Below, piece by piece: positions 43,942 to 51,923 of a DNA stretch of 64,000 bases. Position numbers and translations under genes: made by a program. The DNA comes from CBDESN01 sp965242495 (GTDB taxonomy: Bacteria; Pseudomonadota; Alphaproteobacteria; MPNO01). Positions within the stretch are counted from its first letter, which is position 1. Every line of letters starts with the position of its first letter. The notes under the pieces were generated by a model. That model made no database searches, was not told the origin of the DNA, and saw only the letters and a program-made list of their open reading frames with translations. The stretch covers positions 2,790,001 through 2,854,000 of the forward strand of contig OZ251446.1 of NCBI GenBank assembly GCA_965242495.1. Direction: 5' to 3'.

Positions 43942-44946
43942 TCAACGCCCGCCTTTGGCGAACAGCCGGGCCGCGTTGGCGCCGAAGATGCGCCGCCGGG
44001 CGTCGTCGTCGTCGAAGCTCCGCCGGACGAAGCCCACCGGGTCGGGCTCGCCCAGCGGAAACGGACCGTCGCTCCCCATGACGAAGCGATCGAGGCCCAC
44101 GGCCTCGGCGGCGTAGCGCAGATAGCCCGGATCGAAACAGATCGTGTCGAACCACAACCGCTCGAGATAGCTCCCCACCGCGCCGCTCACCGCGGCGGCG
44201 AGGGCCGGATTGGCGTCGACCTCGCGCTGCATCCGGGCGCGCAGCAGCAGCGCGAAGCCGCCGGTATGGGCGATGCACAGCTTGAGCGTCGGGTAGCGGT
44301 CGAGCAGACCGCCGAAGATCATGTGGAAGACGTTGAGCGTCGAATCGAACAGATAGCCGCCGACCACCGCGAGCTCGTGCTTCGCCATCCGTTCGCGCCC
44401 GGCCGGGTTCGCCGGATGGACGAACAGCGGCGCGTCGAGCTCGACCGCGGCGTCGAAGACGGGCGCGAAGACGGCGTCGTCGAGATAACGTCCGCCGACG
44501 TTGGAAGCCACGTGGCCGCCGTCGAGGCCGAGCGCGCCCACGCCGCGGCGCAGTTCGTCCGCCGCGGCTTCCGGGGCCTGCATCGGCAGGAACGCCCAGC
44601 CGCCGAACCGGTCCGGCGCCTCCGCGGTCAGGGCCGCGAGTTCGTCGTTGAACAGCAGCGCGGCGCGGATCGAAGGCTCCGCCGGCGCGTCGTAGTCGAT
44701 CAGCGGCGTCGCCAGCGACAGCACGCTGCGCTCGATGCCGAGCGAGTCCATGCGCGCCCGCTGACGGTCGGGATCGAAGAACGTCCGGTTGAGGTCGAAG
44801 GCCAGCGGCGTCGCCCGCCCGCGCCCGGTCTCGATGCGCACCGTCTCGCCGCCCCCGGACTCGCGGCGGACTCCGAACGCCGGGTCGGCCTCGAGCAGGG
44901 CGAAATGGCGCGGCGGCGCGATGTGGCAGTGGATGTCGACGATCAT
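43942..44946 (-). CDS. amidohydrolase family protein (ACMSD-like)
   Basis: A 334-aa metal-dependent hydrolase or decarboxylase, paralogous in type to the gene at 31882. MIVDIHCHIAPPRHF has the HxH site, APLFVHPANP and LCIAHTGGFALLL later His residues, and FVMGSDGPFPLGEPD the catalytic Asp. It is divergent from the molybdopterin oxidoreductase gene with 134 bp between starts. Confidence 0.88.
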   Translation of the reverse strand: MIVDIHCHIAPPRHFALLEADPAFGVRRESGGGETVRIETGRGRATPLAFDLNRTFFDPDRQRARMDSLGIERSVLSLATPLIDYDAPAEPSIRAALLFNDELAALTAEAPDRFGGWAFLPMQAPEAAADELRRGVGALGLDGGHVASNVGGRYLDDAVFAPVFDAAVELDAPLFVHPANPAGRERMAKHELAVVGGYLFDSTLNVFHMIFGGLLDRYPTLKLCIAHTGGFALLLRARMQREVDANPALAAAVSGAVGSYLERLWFDTICFDPGYLRYAAEAVGLDRFVMGSDGPFPLGEPDPVGFVRRSFDDDDARRRIFGANAARLFAKGGR

Positions 44947-45080
44947 GGGGTCCGATCCCGTCGCGGCTGCGCAGTATGGGCGAAGCGCCCTCCGGGCGCG
45001 CGCGAAATCGATGGACTATGGCCGCCGTCCGGGCGACTCTGCGCCGGCCAGCGATCGGCGGGCGGGACCGAGGAGTCGGC

Positions 45081-47462
45081 ATGACCGCATCCCCGCGGCG
45101 GACCAGGGTCCGCACCGGCGCCCATTGGGGCATGTACGAAGCCGAAGTCGAGGATGGCCGGCTGGTCGCCGCCGCGCCGTTCGCGGGCGATCCCGATCCC
45201 AGCCCGATCGTCGCCGCCATGCCGAGCGCCGTCCATGCCGAATGCCGCGTCGAGCGGCCGATGGTGCGCAAGGGGTGGCTGGACCGCGGCGTCGACGGCG
45301 GCGGCGCGGGCCGCGGCGTCGAACCCTTCGTCCCGGTGACCTGGGACCAAGCCCTCGACCTCGTGGCCGGCGAGCTCCGGCGCGTCAAGACCCGTTACGG
45401 CAACGAGGCGATCTACGCCTGTTCCGGCTGGGCGAGCGCGGGCGCCTTCCACCAGGCCCATGCCCAGCTCCACCGCTTCCTGAACTGCTTCGGCGGCGCC
45501 ATCGGCTCGGTCACCAACTGGAGCTTCGGGGCCGCCAGCGTCATCGTGCCCCGCGTCGTCGGCACAATGGAGCCGGTGGTCGGGCGGATCACCTCCTGGC
45601 CCACGATCGCCGCGCATAGCGACATGATGGTCCTGTTCGGCGGCATCGCGCCCAAGAACGCGCAGGTCAACATGTACGGCATCGGCCGCCACGAAACCGC
45701 GGGTTGGCTGCGGCGGGTCGCCGAGGCGGGAGTCGAGCTGGTCAGCATCAGCCCGATTCGCGACGACGCGGCGGCTTGCCCCGGGGCCGAATGGCTGCCG
45801 ATCCGCCCCAACGCCGACACCGCCCTGATGCTCGGGTTGATGCACACGCTGGTCGCCGAGGAGCTGCACGACCGGGCGTTCCTCGACCGCTACTGCGTGA
45901 GCTTCGATCGCTTCCGCCGCTATCTGATGGGCGAGACCGACGGCGCGCCCAAGTCCGCCGAATGGGCCGCCGGCCTCGCCGAGATCGACGCCGGCGCGAT
46001 CCGCGCCCTGGCCCGGCGCATGGCCGGCGCGCGCTGCCTGATCGCCGCGAGCTGGTCGGTCCAGCGCGCCGACCATGGCGAGCAGCCCTACTGGGCGTTG
46101 ATCGCCCTGGCGGCGCTGCTCGGCCAGATCGGGCTGCCCGGCGGCGGGTTCGGGTTCGGCTACGGCGCCACCGGCACGCTCGGCGGGCCGCGGCCCAAGC
46201 TCCCGGCGCCGGCGCTGCCGACCGGCCGCAACCCGGTGGCGGCCTACATCCCGGTCGCCCGCCTCACCGACATGCTGCTCGCCCCCGGCGCGTCGTTCGA
46301 CTTCAACGGCGAGCGGCTGACCTACCCGCACGCGCGGCTGATCTACTGGTGCGGCGGCAACCCCTTCCACAAGCAGCAGGACCTCAACCAGCTCGCCGCC
46401 GCGTGGCGCCGGCCCGAGACCGTCATCGTCCACGAGCCCTGGTGGACGCCGGCGGCGCGCCGGGCCGACGTCGTGCTCCCCTGCGCCACCACGGTCGAGC
46501 GCAACGACGTCGGCGGGTCGCCCTTCGACCGCTTCTGGTTCGCGATGCGGAAGGCGATCGAGCCGGTCGGCGAGTCGCGGACCGAATACGACATCTATAC
46601 CGCCCTCGCCGAACGGCTGGGGTTCGCCGACGCCTTCACCGAGGGGCGCAGCGAGATGGACTGGCTCCGCCATCTGTACGACGTCGCCCGCCAGGCCGCC
46701 GCGGCGCAGCGCTTCGAGACGCCCGGCTTCGACGAGTTCTGGCGCGCCGGCCATTTCGAGTTCCCTCCGCCCGAAGACCCGCCGGTCCTGTTCTCGGAGT
46801 TCCGCGCCGATCCGGAGGGCAACCCTCTCAAGACCCCGTCGGGCAGGATCGAGCTCTTCTCCGAGACCATCGACGGCTTCGGCTACGACGATTGCCCGGG
46901 CCATCCGGTCTGGTTGGAGCCCGGCGAATGGCTGGGCGCGGACCGCGCCGCGGTCTATCCGCTGCATCTGATCTCCAACCAGCCGCGCTGGCGGCTGCAC
47001 AGCCAGCTCGATTGCGGCGAGGTGAGCCGCGCCGCCAAGGTCGCCGGGCGGGAGCCGATCCGCATCAACCGCGCCGACGCCGCGGCGCGCGGCATCGCCG
47101 ATGGCGATCTGGTGCGGGTCTACAACGACCGCGGCGCCTGCCTCGCCGGGGCCTGCGTGACCGACGACGTCCGGCCGGGCGTGGCGCAGCTCGCGACCGG
47201 CGCCTGGTACGACCCGCACGATCCCGCCGAGGTCGGCAGCATCGATCTCCACGGCAACCCCAACGTGCTCACCCGCAACAAGGGCACGTCCCGCCTCGCC
47301 CAGAGCTGCTCGGCGCAATCCACCCTGGTCGAGGTCGAGCGCTGCGGCGCCGAGGCGCCTCCGGTCGCCGCGTTCGACCCCCCGGCTTTCGTCGAAGCCC
47401 CAAGCGTGGATCCTCGGGGCTTGGATCCTCGGGATGCGGATCGCCAGACTCAGGACCTGTAA
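45081..47462 (+). CDS. molybdopterin oxidoreductase, BisC/TMAO-reductase type
   Basis: A 793-aa DMSO-reductase-superfamily enzyme. There is no N-terminal CxxC FeS motif and no Tat or Sec leader, so it resembles cytoplasmic biotin-sulfoxide-reductase-like members. Landmarks are FVPVTWDQALDLVAGELRRV, CSGWASAGAFHQAHAQ, the probable Mo-ligand Ser in TNWSFGAAS, IYWCGGNPFHKQQDLNQL and C-terminal LISNQPRWRLHSQLDCG with NKGTSRLAQS. It may reduce or hydroxylate an organic oxide or phenol; substrate unknown. GAGGAG precedes ATG 45081. Confidence 0.88.
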   Translation: MTASPRRTRVRTGAHWGMYEAEVEDGRLVAAAPFAGDPDPSPIVAAMPSAVHAECRVERPMVRKGWLDRGVDGGGAGRGVEPFVPVTWDQALDLVAGELRRVKTRYGNEAIYACSGWASAGAFHQAHAQLHRFLNCFGGAIGSVTNWSFGAASVIVPRVVGTMEPVVGRITSWPTIAAHSDMMVLFGGIAPKNAQVNMYGIGRHETAGWLRRVAEAGVELVSISPIRDDAAACPGAEWLPIRPNADTALMLGLMHTLVAEELHDRAFLDRYCVSFDRFRRYLMGETDGAPKSAEWAAGLAEIDAGAIRALARRMAGARCLIAASWSVQRADHGEQPYWALIALAALLGQIGLPGGGFGFGYGATGTLGGPRPKLPAPALPTGRNPVAAYIPVARLTDMLLAPGASFDFNGERLTYPHARLIYWCGGNPFHKQQDLNQLAAAWRRPETVIVHEPWWTPAARRADVVLPCATTVERNDVGGSPFDRFWFAMRKAIEPVGESRTEYDIYTALAERLGFADAFTEGRSEMDWLRHLYDVARQAAAAQRFETPGFDEFWRAGHFEFPPPEDPPVLFSEFRADPEGNPLKTPSGRIELFSETIDGFGYDDCPGHPVWLEPGEWLGADRAAVYPLHLISNQPRWRLHSQLDCGEVSRAAKVAGREPIRINRADAAARGIADGDLVRVYNDRGACLAGACVTDDVRPGVAQLATGAWYDPHDPAEVGSIDLHGNPNVLTRNKGTSRLAQSCSAQSTLVEVERCGAEAPPVAAFDPPAFVEAPSVDPRGLDPRDADRQTQDL

Positions 47463-47546
47463 CGGGAGACAGTGACCGCGGCGGGCAACGAAAATTCATA
47501 GTTGGCGTATGCTTGTATTCGGCCCGTCGATATTGGGAGTCAAGCG

Positions 47547-47870
47547 GTGAAGAGCACGATCTGGATAAGTTACGACCTCGGCGTAAATGGCGACTACGAA
47601 GGCATGTATGCGTGGCTGGACAACCACGGCGCGAAGGAGTGCGGTTCCAGCGTCGCCTTCGTAAAGCCATACGACTACGACGGCGAAGACCTGATGCAGG
47701 CATTGGAGTGCGACATCCGAGACACCGTCAAGATCGACAAGCGGACGAGAATCTATGTGATTCGGAGGGTCGATGGTAAGGAGAAAGGGGGGTTTCTCTT
47801 TGGCCGCCGGAAGGGGGCTCCTTGGGATGGCTATGGCCAGCAAGGCGATACCTTTGACGACGAAGCGTGA
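47547..47870 (+). CDS. uncharacterised 107-aa protein coupled to a PIN toxin gene
   Basis: GTG 47547 is preceded by GGGAGT. The protein opens with KSTIWISYDLGVNGDYEGMY, has a Cys in AKECGSSVAF, an acidic helix (DLMQALECDIRD), then RIYVIRRVDGKEKGGFLFGR and a Gly/Asp tail. It has none of the AbrB, RHH or Phd/YefM features of usual VapB antitoxins. The PIN gene starts 9 bp after its stop, so they form a two-gene unit. GC is lower than the neighbours. It could be an atypical antitoxin or a regulator. No family name can be given. Confidence 0.65.
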   Translation: MKSTIWISYDLGVNGDYEGMYAWLDNHGAKECGSSVAFVKPYDYDGEDLMQALECDIRDTVKIDKRTRIYVIRRVDGKEKGGFLFGRRKGAPWDGYGQQGDTFDDEA

Positions 47871-47879
47871 CCTGCGAAC

Positions 47880-48317
47880 ATGAACGGAGCTTTGCTGGCC
47901 GATACGGGCTACCTCATTGCGCTCTACGACGAAAGGGACGAGCACTACGCAGTGGCGCAACGCAATAAGCGCTTGCTGGATTTACACCCTGTGGTCCTGC
48001 CTTGGCCCGTTCTTTACGAGACGATCAATACGAGATTCGCGAGGAGGCCGAGCGTCTTGACGCGCATAGACTCGATAATTGCCAAGGCGGACACGCTCCT
48101 CCTGGACGATTCTCCGTATCGCGAGGGCGCCTATCGGCAGCTGCGGCGGACCTCCCGCAAGCGTCCACTGAGCCTCGTCGACGCGGTTCTCCGTGCAGTC
48201 ATTGAAGACGAGAACGTGCGCATCTCCGGGCTGCTGACCTTCAACGCAAAGGACTTCCTCGATCTTTGCTACCCGCGCCATGTGGACTTACCGTGTCAGA
48301 ACGCTCGCACGACATGA
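47880..48317 (+). CDS. PIN-domain ribonuclease (VapC-like toxin)
   Basis: A 145-aa PIN domain. The acidic active-site residues are in LLADTGYLIALYDERDEHY (Asp8), VLYETINT (Glu), LSLVDAVLRAV (Asp near residue 100) and LLTFNAKDF (Asp). Together these fit a metal-dependent RNase of VapC type. It is coupled to the uncharacterised 107-aa gene upstream, in DNA less GC-rich than its flanks. Toxicity is inferred from the fold and the pairing. Confidence 0.8.
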   Translation: MNGALLADTGYLIALYDERDEHYAVAQRNKRLLDLHPVVLPWPVLYETINTRFARRPSVLTRIDSIIAKADTLLLDDSPYREGAYRQLRRTSRKRPLSLVDAVLRAVIEDENVRISGLLTFNAKDFLDLCYPRHVDLPCQNARTT

Positions 48318-48442
48318 GGCGTGGATGCGAGATGATGGTTCTCGTCAAGCGTAAGGCCGTCGTGCAAGTCGGCCGCGGCTGTCGCCCTCGGACGGATCCG
48401 GATGCGACCGCCGAACAGGCGGCGTATCGGTGAGCTTGGCGT

Positions 48443-49027
48443 ATGCGGGTTCTGCTGATCTACGCCCACCCGGTCGAGACCAGCTTCAACGCCGCGGTCC
48501 ATGACTGCGCGGTCCGGTCGCTGACCGCGGCCGGTCACGAGGTCGACGACTGCGACCTCTACGCCGAAGGGTTCGACCCGGTGCTGTCGCGCCAGGAGCG
48601 GCTCGACTATCACGACGAGCGCGTCAACCGGACCCATGCCGCCGGCTATATCGAGCGTCTGACCCGCGCCCAGGGGCTGATGTTCGTCTATCCGACCTGG
48701 AGCATGTCGCCGCCGGCGATCCTCAAGGGCTTCCTGGATCGGGTGATGGTTCCGGGCGTCGCGTTCGATCTCACCGACGACGGCAAGCTGACGCCGCGCC
48801 TGACCAATATCGGCCGGATCGGCGCCGCGGTGACCTACGGGCAGAAGCGCCTCGCGGCCGAATGGTTCGGCAACCCGTCGCGGCGGCTGATAACCCGCTA
48901 CGTCAAGTTCTTCGCCGGGCCCGGCGCGCGGACGACCTTCCTGGCCTTCCACAACGTCAACGTTCCCGACGAGGCGCGCCGCCGCCGCCATCTCGACCGC
49001 GTGGCCCGCGAAATGGCGCGGTTCTGA
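48443..49027 (+). CDS. NAD(P)H-dependent flavodoxin-fold oxidoreductase, copy 1
   Basis: A 194-aa flavodoxin-like quinone reductase. LIYAHPVETSFNAAVHD binds FMN/FAD phosphate; DDCDLYAEGFDPVL, FVYPTWSMSPPAILKGF and DRVMVPGVAF are family blocks (MdaB/NQO-like). It is followed after 4 bp by a paralogue of identical length, about 60% identical by eye. Confidence 0.87.
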   Translation: MRVLLIYAHPVETSFNAAVHDCAVRSLTAAGHEVDDCDLYAEGFDPVLSRQERLDYHDERVNRTHAAGYIERLTRAQGLMFVYPTWSMSPPAILKGFLDRVMVPGVAFDLTDDGKLTPRLTNIGRIGAAVTYGQKRLAAEWFGNPSRRLITRYVKFFAGPGARTTFLAFHNVNVPDEARRRRHLDRVAREMARF

Positions 49028-49031
49028 CCCG

Positions 49032-49616
49032 ATGCGCGTCCTGGTCGTCTACGCCCACCCGGTCAAGTCGTCCTTCAACGCGGCGATCCACGCCAGGGCG
49101 GTCGAAGCGCTGAAGGCCGCCGGCCACGAGGTCGACGACTGCGACCTCTACGCCGAGGGGTTCGATCCGGTGCTGTCGGAGGCGCAGCGCCTCGACTATC
49201 ACGACCCGGCGGCGAACCGGCGCTTCGTCGCTGGCTATGTCGAGCGGCTGCTGCGCGCCGAGGCCCTGGTGTTCGTCTACCCGACCTGGTGCATGGGGCC
49301 GCCCGCCATCCTCAAGGGGTTCTTCGACCGGATCATGATGCCGGGCGTCGCCTTCACCCTGGAGGAGGGCGGCCAGCCCCGCCCCAACCTGGGCAACGTC
49401 CGGCGCGTAGCCGCGATGGTCACGCACGGCCGGACCCGCCTCGCCGTGGCCCTCATGGGCGACATGCCGCGCAAGATCGTCACCCGCTATTTGCGCTGGT
49501 TCGTTCGCCGCGGCGCCCGGATCGCCTACCTGCCCTACTACAACCTCAACCGGCCCGACGAGGCGCGCCAGCGACGCTTCCTCGACCGCGTAGCCCGCGA
49601 GATGGCCCGCCTTTGA
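49032..49616 (+). CDS. NAD(P)H-dependent flavodoxin-fold oxidoreductase, copy 2
   Basis: A 194-aa tandem paralogue of the preceding gene. It keeps VVYAHPVKSSFNAAIHA, DDCDLYAEGFDPVL, FVYPTWCMGPPAILKGF and the shared C-terminus DEARQRRFLDRVAREMAR, but differs in the middle (MVTHGRTRLAVALMG) where substrate contacts are expected. A tandem duplication with divergence of substrate range is likely. Downstream is the repeat array. Confidence 0.87.
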   Translation: MRVLVVYAHPVKSSFNAAIHARAVEALKAAGHEVDDCDLYAEGFDPVLSEAQRLDYHDPAANRRFVAGYVERLLRAEALVFVYPTWCMGPPAILKGFFDRIMMPGVAFTLEEGGQPRPNLGNVRRVAAMVTHGRTRLAVALMGDMPRKIVTRYLRWFVRRGARIAYLPYYNLNRPDEARQRRFLDRVAREMARL

Positions 49617-49624
49617 CCCGCCCC

Positions 49625-50180
49625 GGCGCGATCGCTGAAAGCGGGTATGAAGAAACCCTTGGCGTATCTCCCTCGGGCCGTCGTCACAGCCCCTTCGTCC
49701 CCAGGGAGGCAGGAATCGGGACACGAATATGGATTCCCGCTTTCGCGGGAATGACGGGTGGTTGGCGTACCCGCCTCGAGCCAACGGCCTCCCTCGCCCG
49801 TCATCGCGGCCCCCTCCGTCATTCCCGCGAAAGAGCGTGTGAAGAAATCTGACGTATCCGCCTCGAGCCGATGGCCTTCCCGGGGCCAGTGTCCCGGGGT
49901 CCCCCCCTCCCTCGTCATTCCCGCGAAAGCGGGAATCCATATTCGTATCTCGATTCCTGTTTCCGTGAGGACGAGGGGCCTGTGACGACGGCCCGAGGGA
50001 AGCCGTAATGACGAGGGGGGGGGGGGCCGCGACGGCCTCCCTCGGGCCATCGTCACGGGCCTCCCTCATCATTCCCCCGCTTTCGCGGGGGCAGGCTCCG
50101 CGCGCTCGGGGATTCGGCTGAACCGACGCCCACGCGGACATGCCGGGATTTCTTCACACGCTCGAAAGCGGAAATCCAGG
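49625..50180. repeat. REP/MITE mosaic array
   Basis: A gene-free stretch of interleaved repeats. Intact palindromes lie at 49733-49752 and 49917-49936. A split REP has its left half at 49817-49833 and right half from 50163, with MITE ends AGCGTGTGAAGAAATC at 49834 and inverted GATTTCTTCACACGCT ending at 50162. The CGCCTCGAGCC module occurs near 49770 and 49860, and a 12-G run at 50015-50026. Beyond it, 50181-50319 shows nothing recognisable. Confidence 0.7.
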
Positions 50181-50319
50181 AGCCTTGACGAGATCGATCG
50201 AAGCGGTCGCGCGCCGGAACGCTCGCCGTCCCCGCGACTGCATCGGCGGAGTTCCATGGGTAAGCAGGTTCGTGTGTAGTCGTTTGATGGGCCGATTCAT
50301 GTTCGGGTTTCCGTAAGTA

Positions 50320-50533
50320 TTGACTCCTCCGCTCGCAATCCCGACCATCCGCCCTGCAATCACATGCAGGCTGCCCGCTCCGTCGGGTTGCCCGCCGAAT
50401 GGAACGGCCGCTACCCGGCGCGGGTTTGGCCGCCCTCGCCTTTGGGAATAGGCGGGATCTTCACACAGCCCGCGTGATTGCAACGGCCCGGCGCCCGCCG
50501 GCGCCGTGTTGCGACCGCACGGAGGATGCGCCG
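50320..50533 (+). repeat. duplicated leader of the TbpB-like lipoprotein gene (copy 1)
   Basis: From TTGACTCCTCCGCTCGCAA to the ATG this 214-bp region is a near copy of 51708-51923. A conserved hairpin CCTGCA-ATCACA-TGCAGG lies within both copies. It is upstream of the decayed lipoprotein copy. Confidence 0.75.
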
Positions 50534-50898
50534 ATGCATACCGGAAGACCCCTCGCAGTCGCGCTCTGCATCGCCCTCTCGTTCACCCTCGCCGCGTGCG
50601 GCGGGGGCCGCGGCGCAATCGCCACTGATGCGTTCCTCGACGCCGTCGTGCTGGCGGCCGATCTCCTCTTTTTTCTGGATAGGTAGCGGCCGGACGACGG
50701 GAGAGGGGTGTCGGCTCGCCGGTTGGACCGGGGCCGTTGTCGGCGATATGACCGGATCTCGGCCCGCCATATCGGCCGCATGGCGCGGACTCATGGTCGG
50801 GACTCCAAGCCGCGGCGCGGCGCGCGCTCCTGCATCGGCGGCGAACCGCCCGACCTGACCTCGCAGCAGATCATCGACCGCGCCGGGCGCCTTCTCCG
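50534..50898 (+). pseudogene. decayed, internally deleted copy of the TbpB-like lipoprotein gene
   Basis: It starts with the same residues as the intact gene at 51924 (MHTGRPLAVALC, lipobox LAAC). After the Gly run a deletion shifts the frame and a TAG at 50684-50686 ends a 50-aa product. DNA homology continues out of frame past the stop: the block ATATGACCGGATCTCGGCCC corresponds to the intact gene near 52470, then a second deletion fuses GGCGCGGCGCG to the later GGCGGCGAACCGC segment (52905 region), and homology ends at CGCCTTCTCCGG. About 70% of the coding length is missing, so it cannot make the two-lobed protein. Confidence 0.8.
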
Positions 50899-51009
50899 GA
50901 GTGAACCCGGACGGATTCTTGAGCGCCATCTCCGCCGCCGCTACCGTCGCCTTGCGGCGATGAGCCCCGATCCTGGCTGGAATGGCGCGGGCGGCATGGG
51001 GAGGCTGCA

Positions 51010-51294
51010 ATGCATCCGCTGATCGAGGCGCATCGCGCCGAGATTCTTACCCTTGCCGAGCGCCGCGGCGCGCGAAACGTGCGGGTATTCGGGTCGATGG
51101 CGCGAGGCGATGCCGACGATGCGAGCGACGTCGATCTGCTGGTTTCGCTGGCTCCCGACAAGACGGGGTTGGCCCTTGGCGCTCTGCTGACGGACGTGCA
51201 GGGGCTCCTTGGCCGCCAGGTGGAGGCGCCGACCGAAAGCGGTCTCCACCCCGCGATACGCGACCGGGCGTTGAAGGAGGCGCAACCGCTGTGA
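51010..51294 (+). CDS. mntA: MntA-type nucleotidyltransferase antitoxin
   Basis: A 94-aa minimal nucleotidyltransferase. VRVFGSMARGDADDASDVDL contains the GSx10DxD motif that binds Mg-ATP. MntA proteins AMPylate a Tyr of their HepT partner and silence its RNase activity. GGGGAGG precedes ATG 51010. Its TGA overlaps the GTG of the HEPN gene. The pair sits between a dead and a live copy of the TbpB-like lipoprotein gene. Confidence 0.85.
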   Translation: MHPLIEAHRAEILTLAERRGARNVRVFGSMARGDADDASDVDLLVSLAPDKTGLALGALLTDVQGLLGRQVEAPTESGLHPAIRDRALKEAQPL

Positions 51295-51653
51295 GGCCGG
51301 GCGCGGTCTCTGATCGGGCGCCGCCGGAGCACATTCTTCAGCGCATGGGGCGCATCCGGCGCTACACGGGAGGACGGCGGGCGACGTTCTACGATTCGCA
51401 CGTGGCGCAGGACGCGGTCATGCGCAATCTGCAAATCCTCGCGGAGTCGACGCAGCGGGTGAGCGGGTCGCTCAAGGCGACCGAGCCCGCCGCGCCATGG
51501 GGCGCGACCGCCGGCTTCCGCAACGTATCGGCTCACAACTATCTCGGGGTCGATCTGGCCGCGGTTTGGAGTGTGGCCGAGACGGATTCGCCGGAGCTGG
51601 AGTCGGCGCGACCCTCGGCCGCACGCCGCTCGCTTCCTATGCGGATAGCGTAG
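51291..51653 (+). CDS. hepT: HepT-like HEPN toxin (DUF86)
   Basis: A 120-aa HEPN-domain protein. The RNase motif and modified Tyr are present: FRNVSAHNYLGVD is the Rx4HxY motif (Arg, four residues, His, one residue, Tyr). Upstream, FYDSHVAQDAVMRNLQILAE is the usual first long helix pair. GTG 51291 overlaps the mntA stop (GTGA), as is typical for this toxin-antitoxin type. The last 15 residues are Arg/Ser-rich and may be a divergent tail. Confidence 0.82.
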   Translation: MRPGAVSDRAPPEHILQRMGRIRRYTGGRRATFYDSHVAQDAVMRNLQILAESTQRVSGSLKATEPAAPWGATAGFRNVSAHNYLGVDLAAVWSVAETDSPELESARPSAARRSLPMRIA

Positions 51654-51707
51654 CGGGGGTCCTGGAGCCGGTCGTTTCCCTTGCGCCTCCGGAATCGATC
51701 ACAGGCG

Positions 51708-51923
51708 TTGACTCCTCCGCTCGCAACCCCGACCATCCGCCCTGCAATCACATGCAGGCTGCCCGCTCCGTCGGGTTGCCCGCTGAATAGAACAGCCGCT
51801 ACCCGGCGCGGGTTTGGCCGCCCTCGCCTTGGCGAATAGGCGGGGTCTCCACACAGCCTGTGTGTGATTGCAACGGCCCGGCACCCGCCGGCGCCGTGTG
51901 GCGATCGCACGGAGGATGCGCCG
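51708..51923 (+). promoter_or_regulatory. duplicated leader of the intact TbpB-like lipoprotein gene (copy 2)
   Basis: A 216-bp leader almost identical to 50320-50533, although the genes behind them have diverged by deletion. It contains the hairpin CCTGCA-ATCACA-TGCAGG and ends with GGAGGATGCGCCG before the ATG. No Fur-like palindrome is evident. Conservation may only reflect recent duplication. The remaining 51654-51707 shows nothing. Confidence 0.5.

Noticed and set aside
45081..47462. Formate dehydrogenase or nitrate reductase
   Set aside because: There is no N-terminal FeS Cys cluster and no Sec/Cys ligand motif; the Ser-type WSFGAA and tail fit the BisC/TMAO reductase group.
49625..50180. 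CRISPR array
   Set aside because: Repeats are palindromic REP and MITE modules of mixed order and orientation, with irregular spacing and no cas genes.
50534..50686. Genuine 50-aa lipoprotein gene
   Set aside because: It matches the start of the gene at 51924 and ends at a frameshift stop; homology continues out of frame, so it is a pseudogene.
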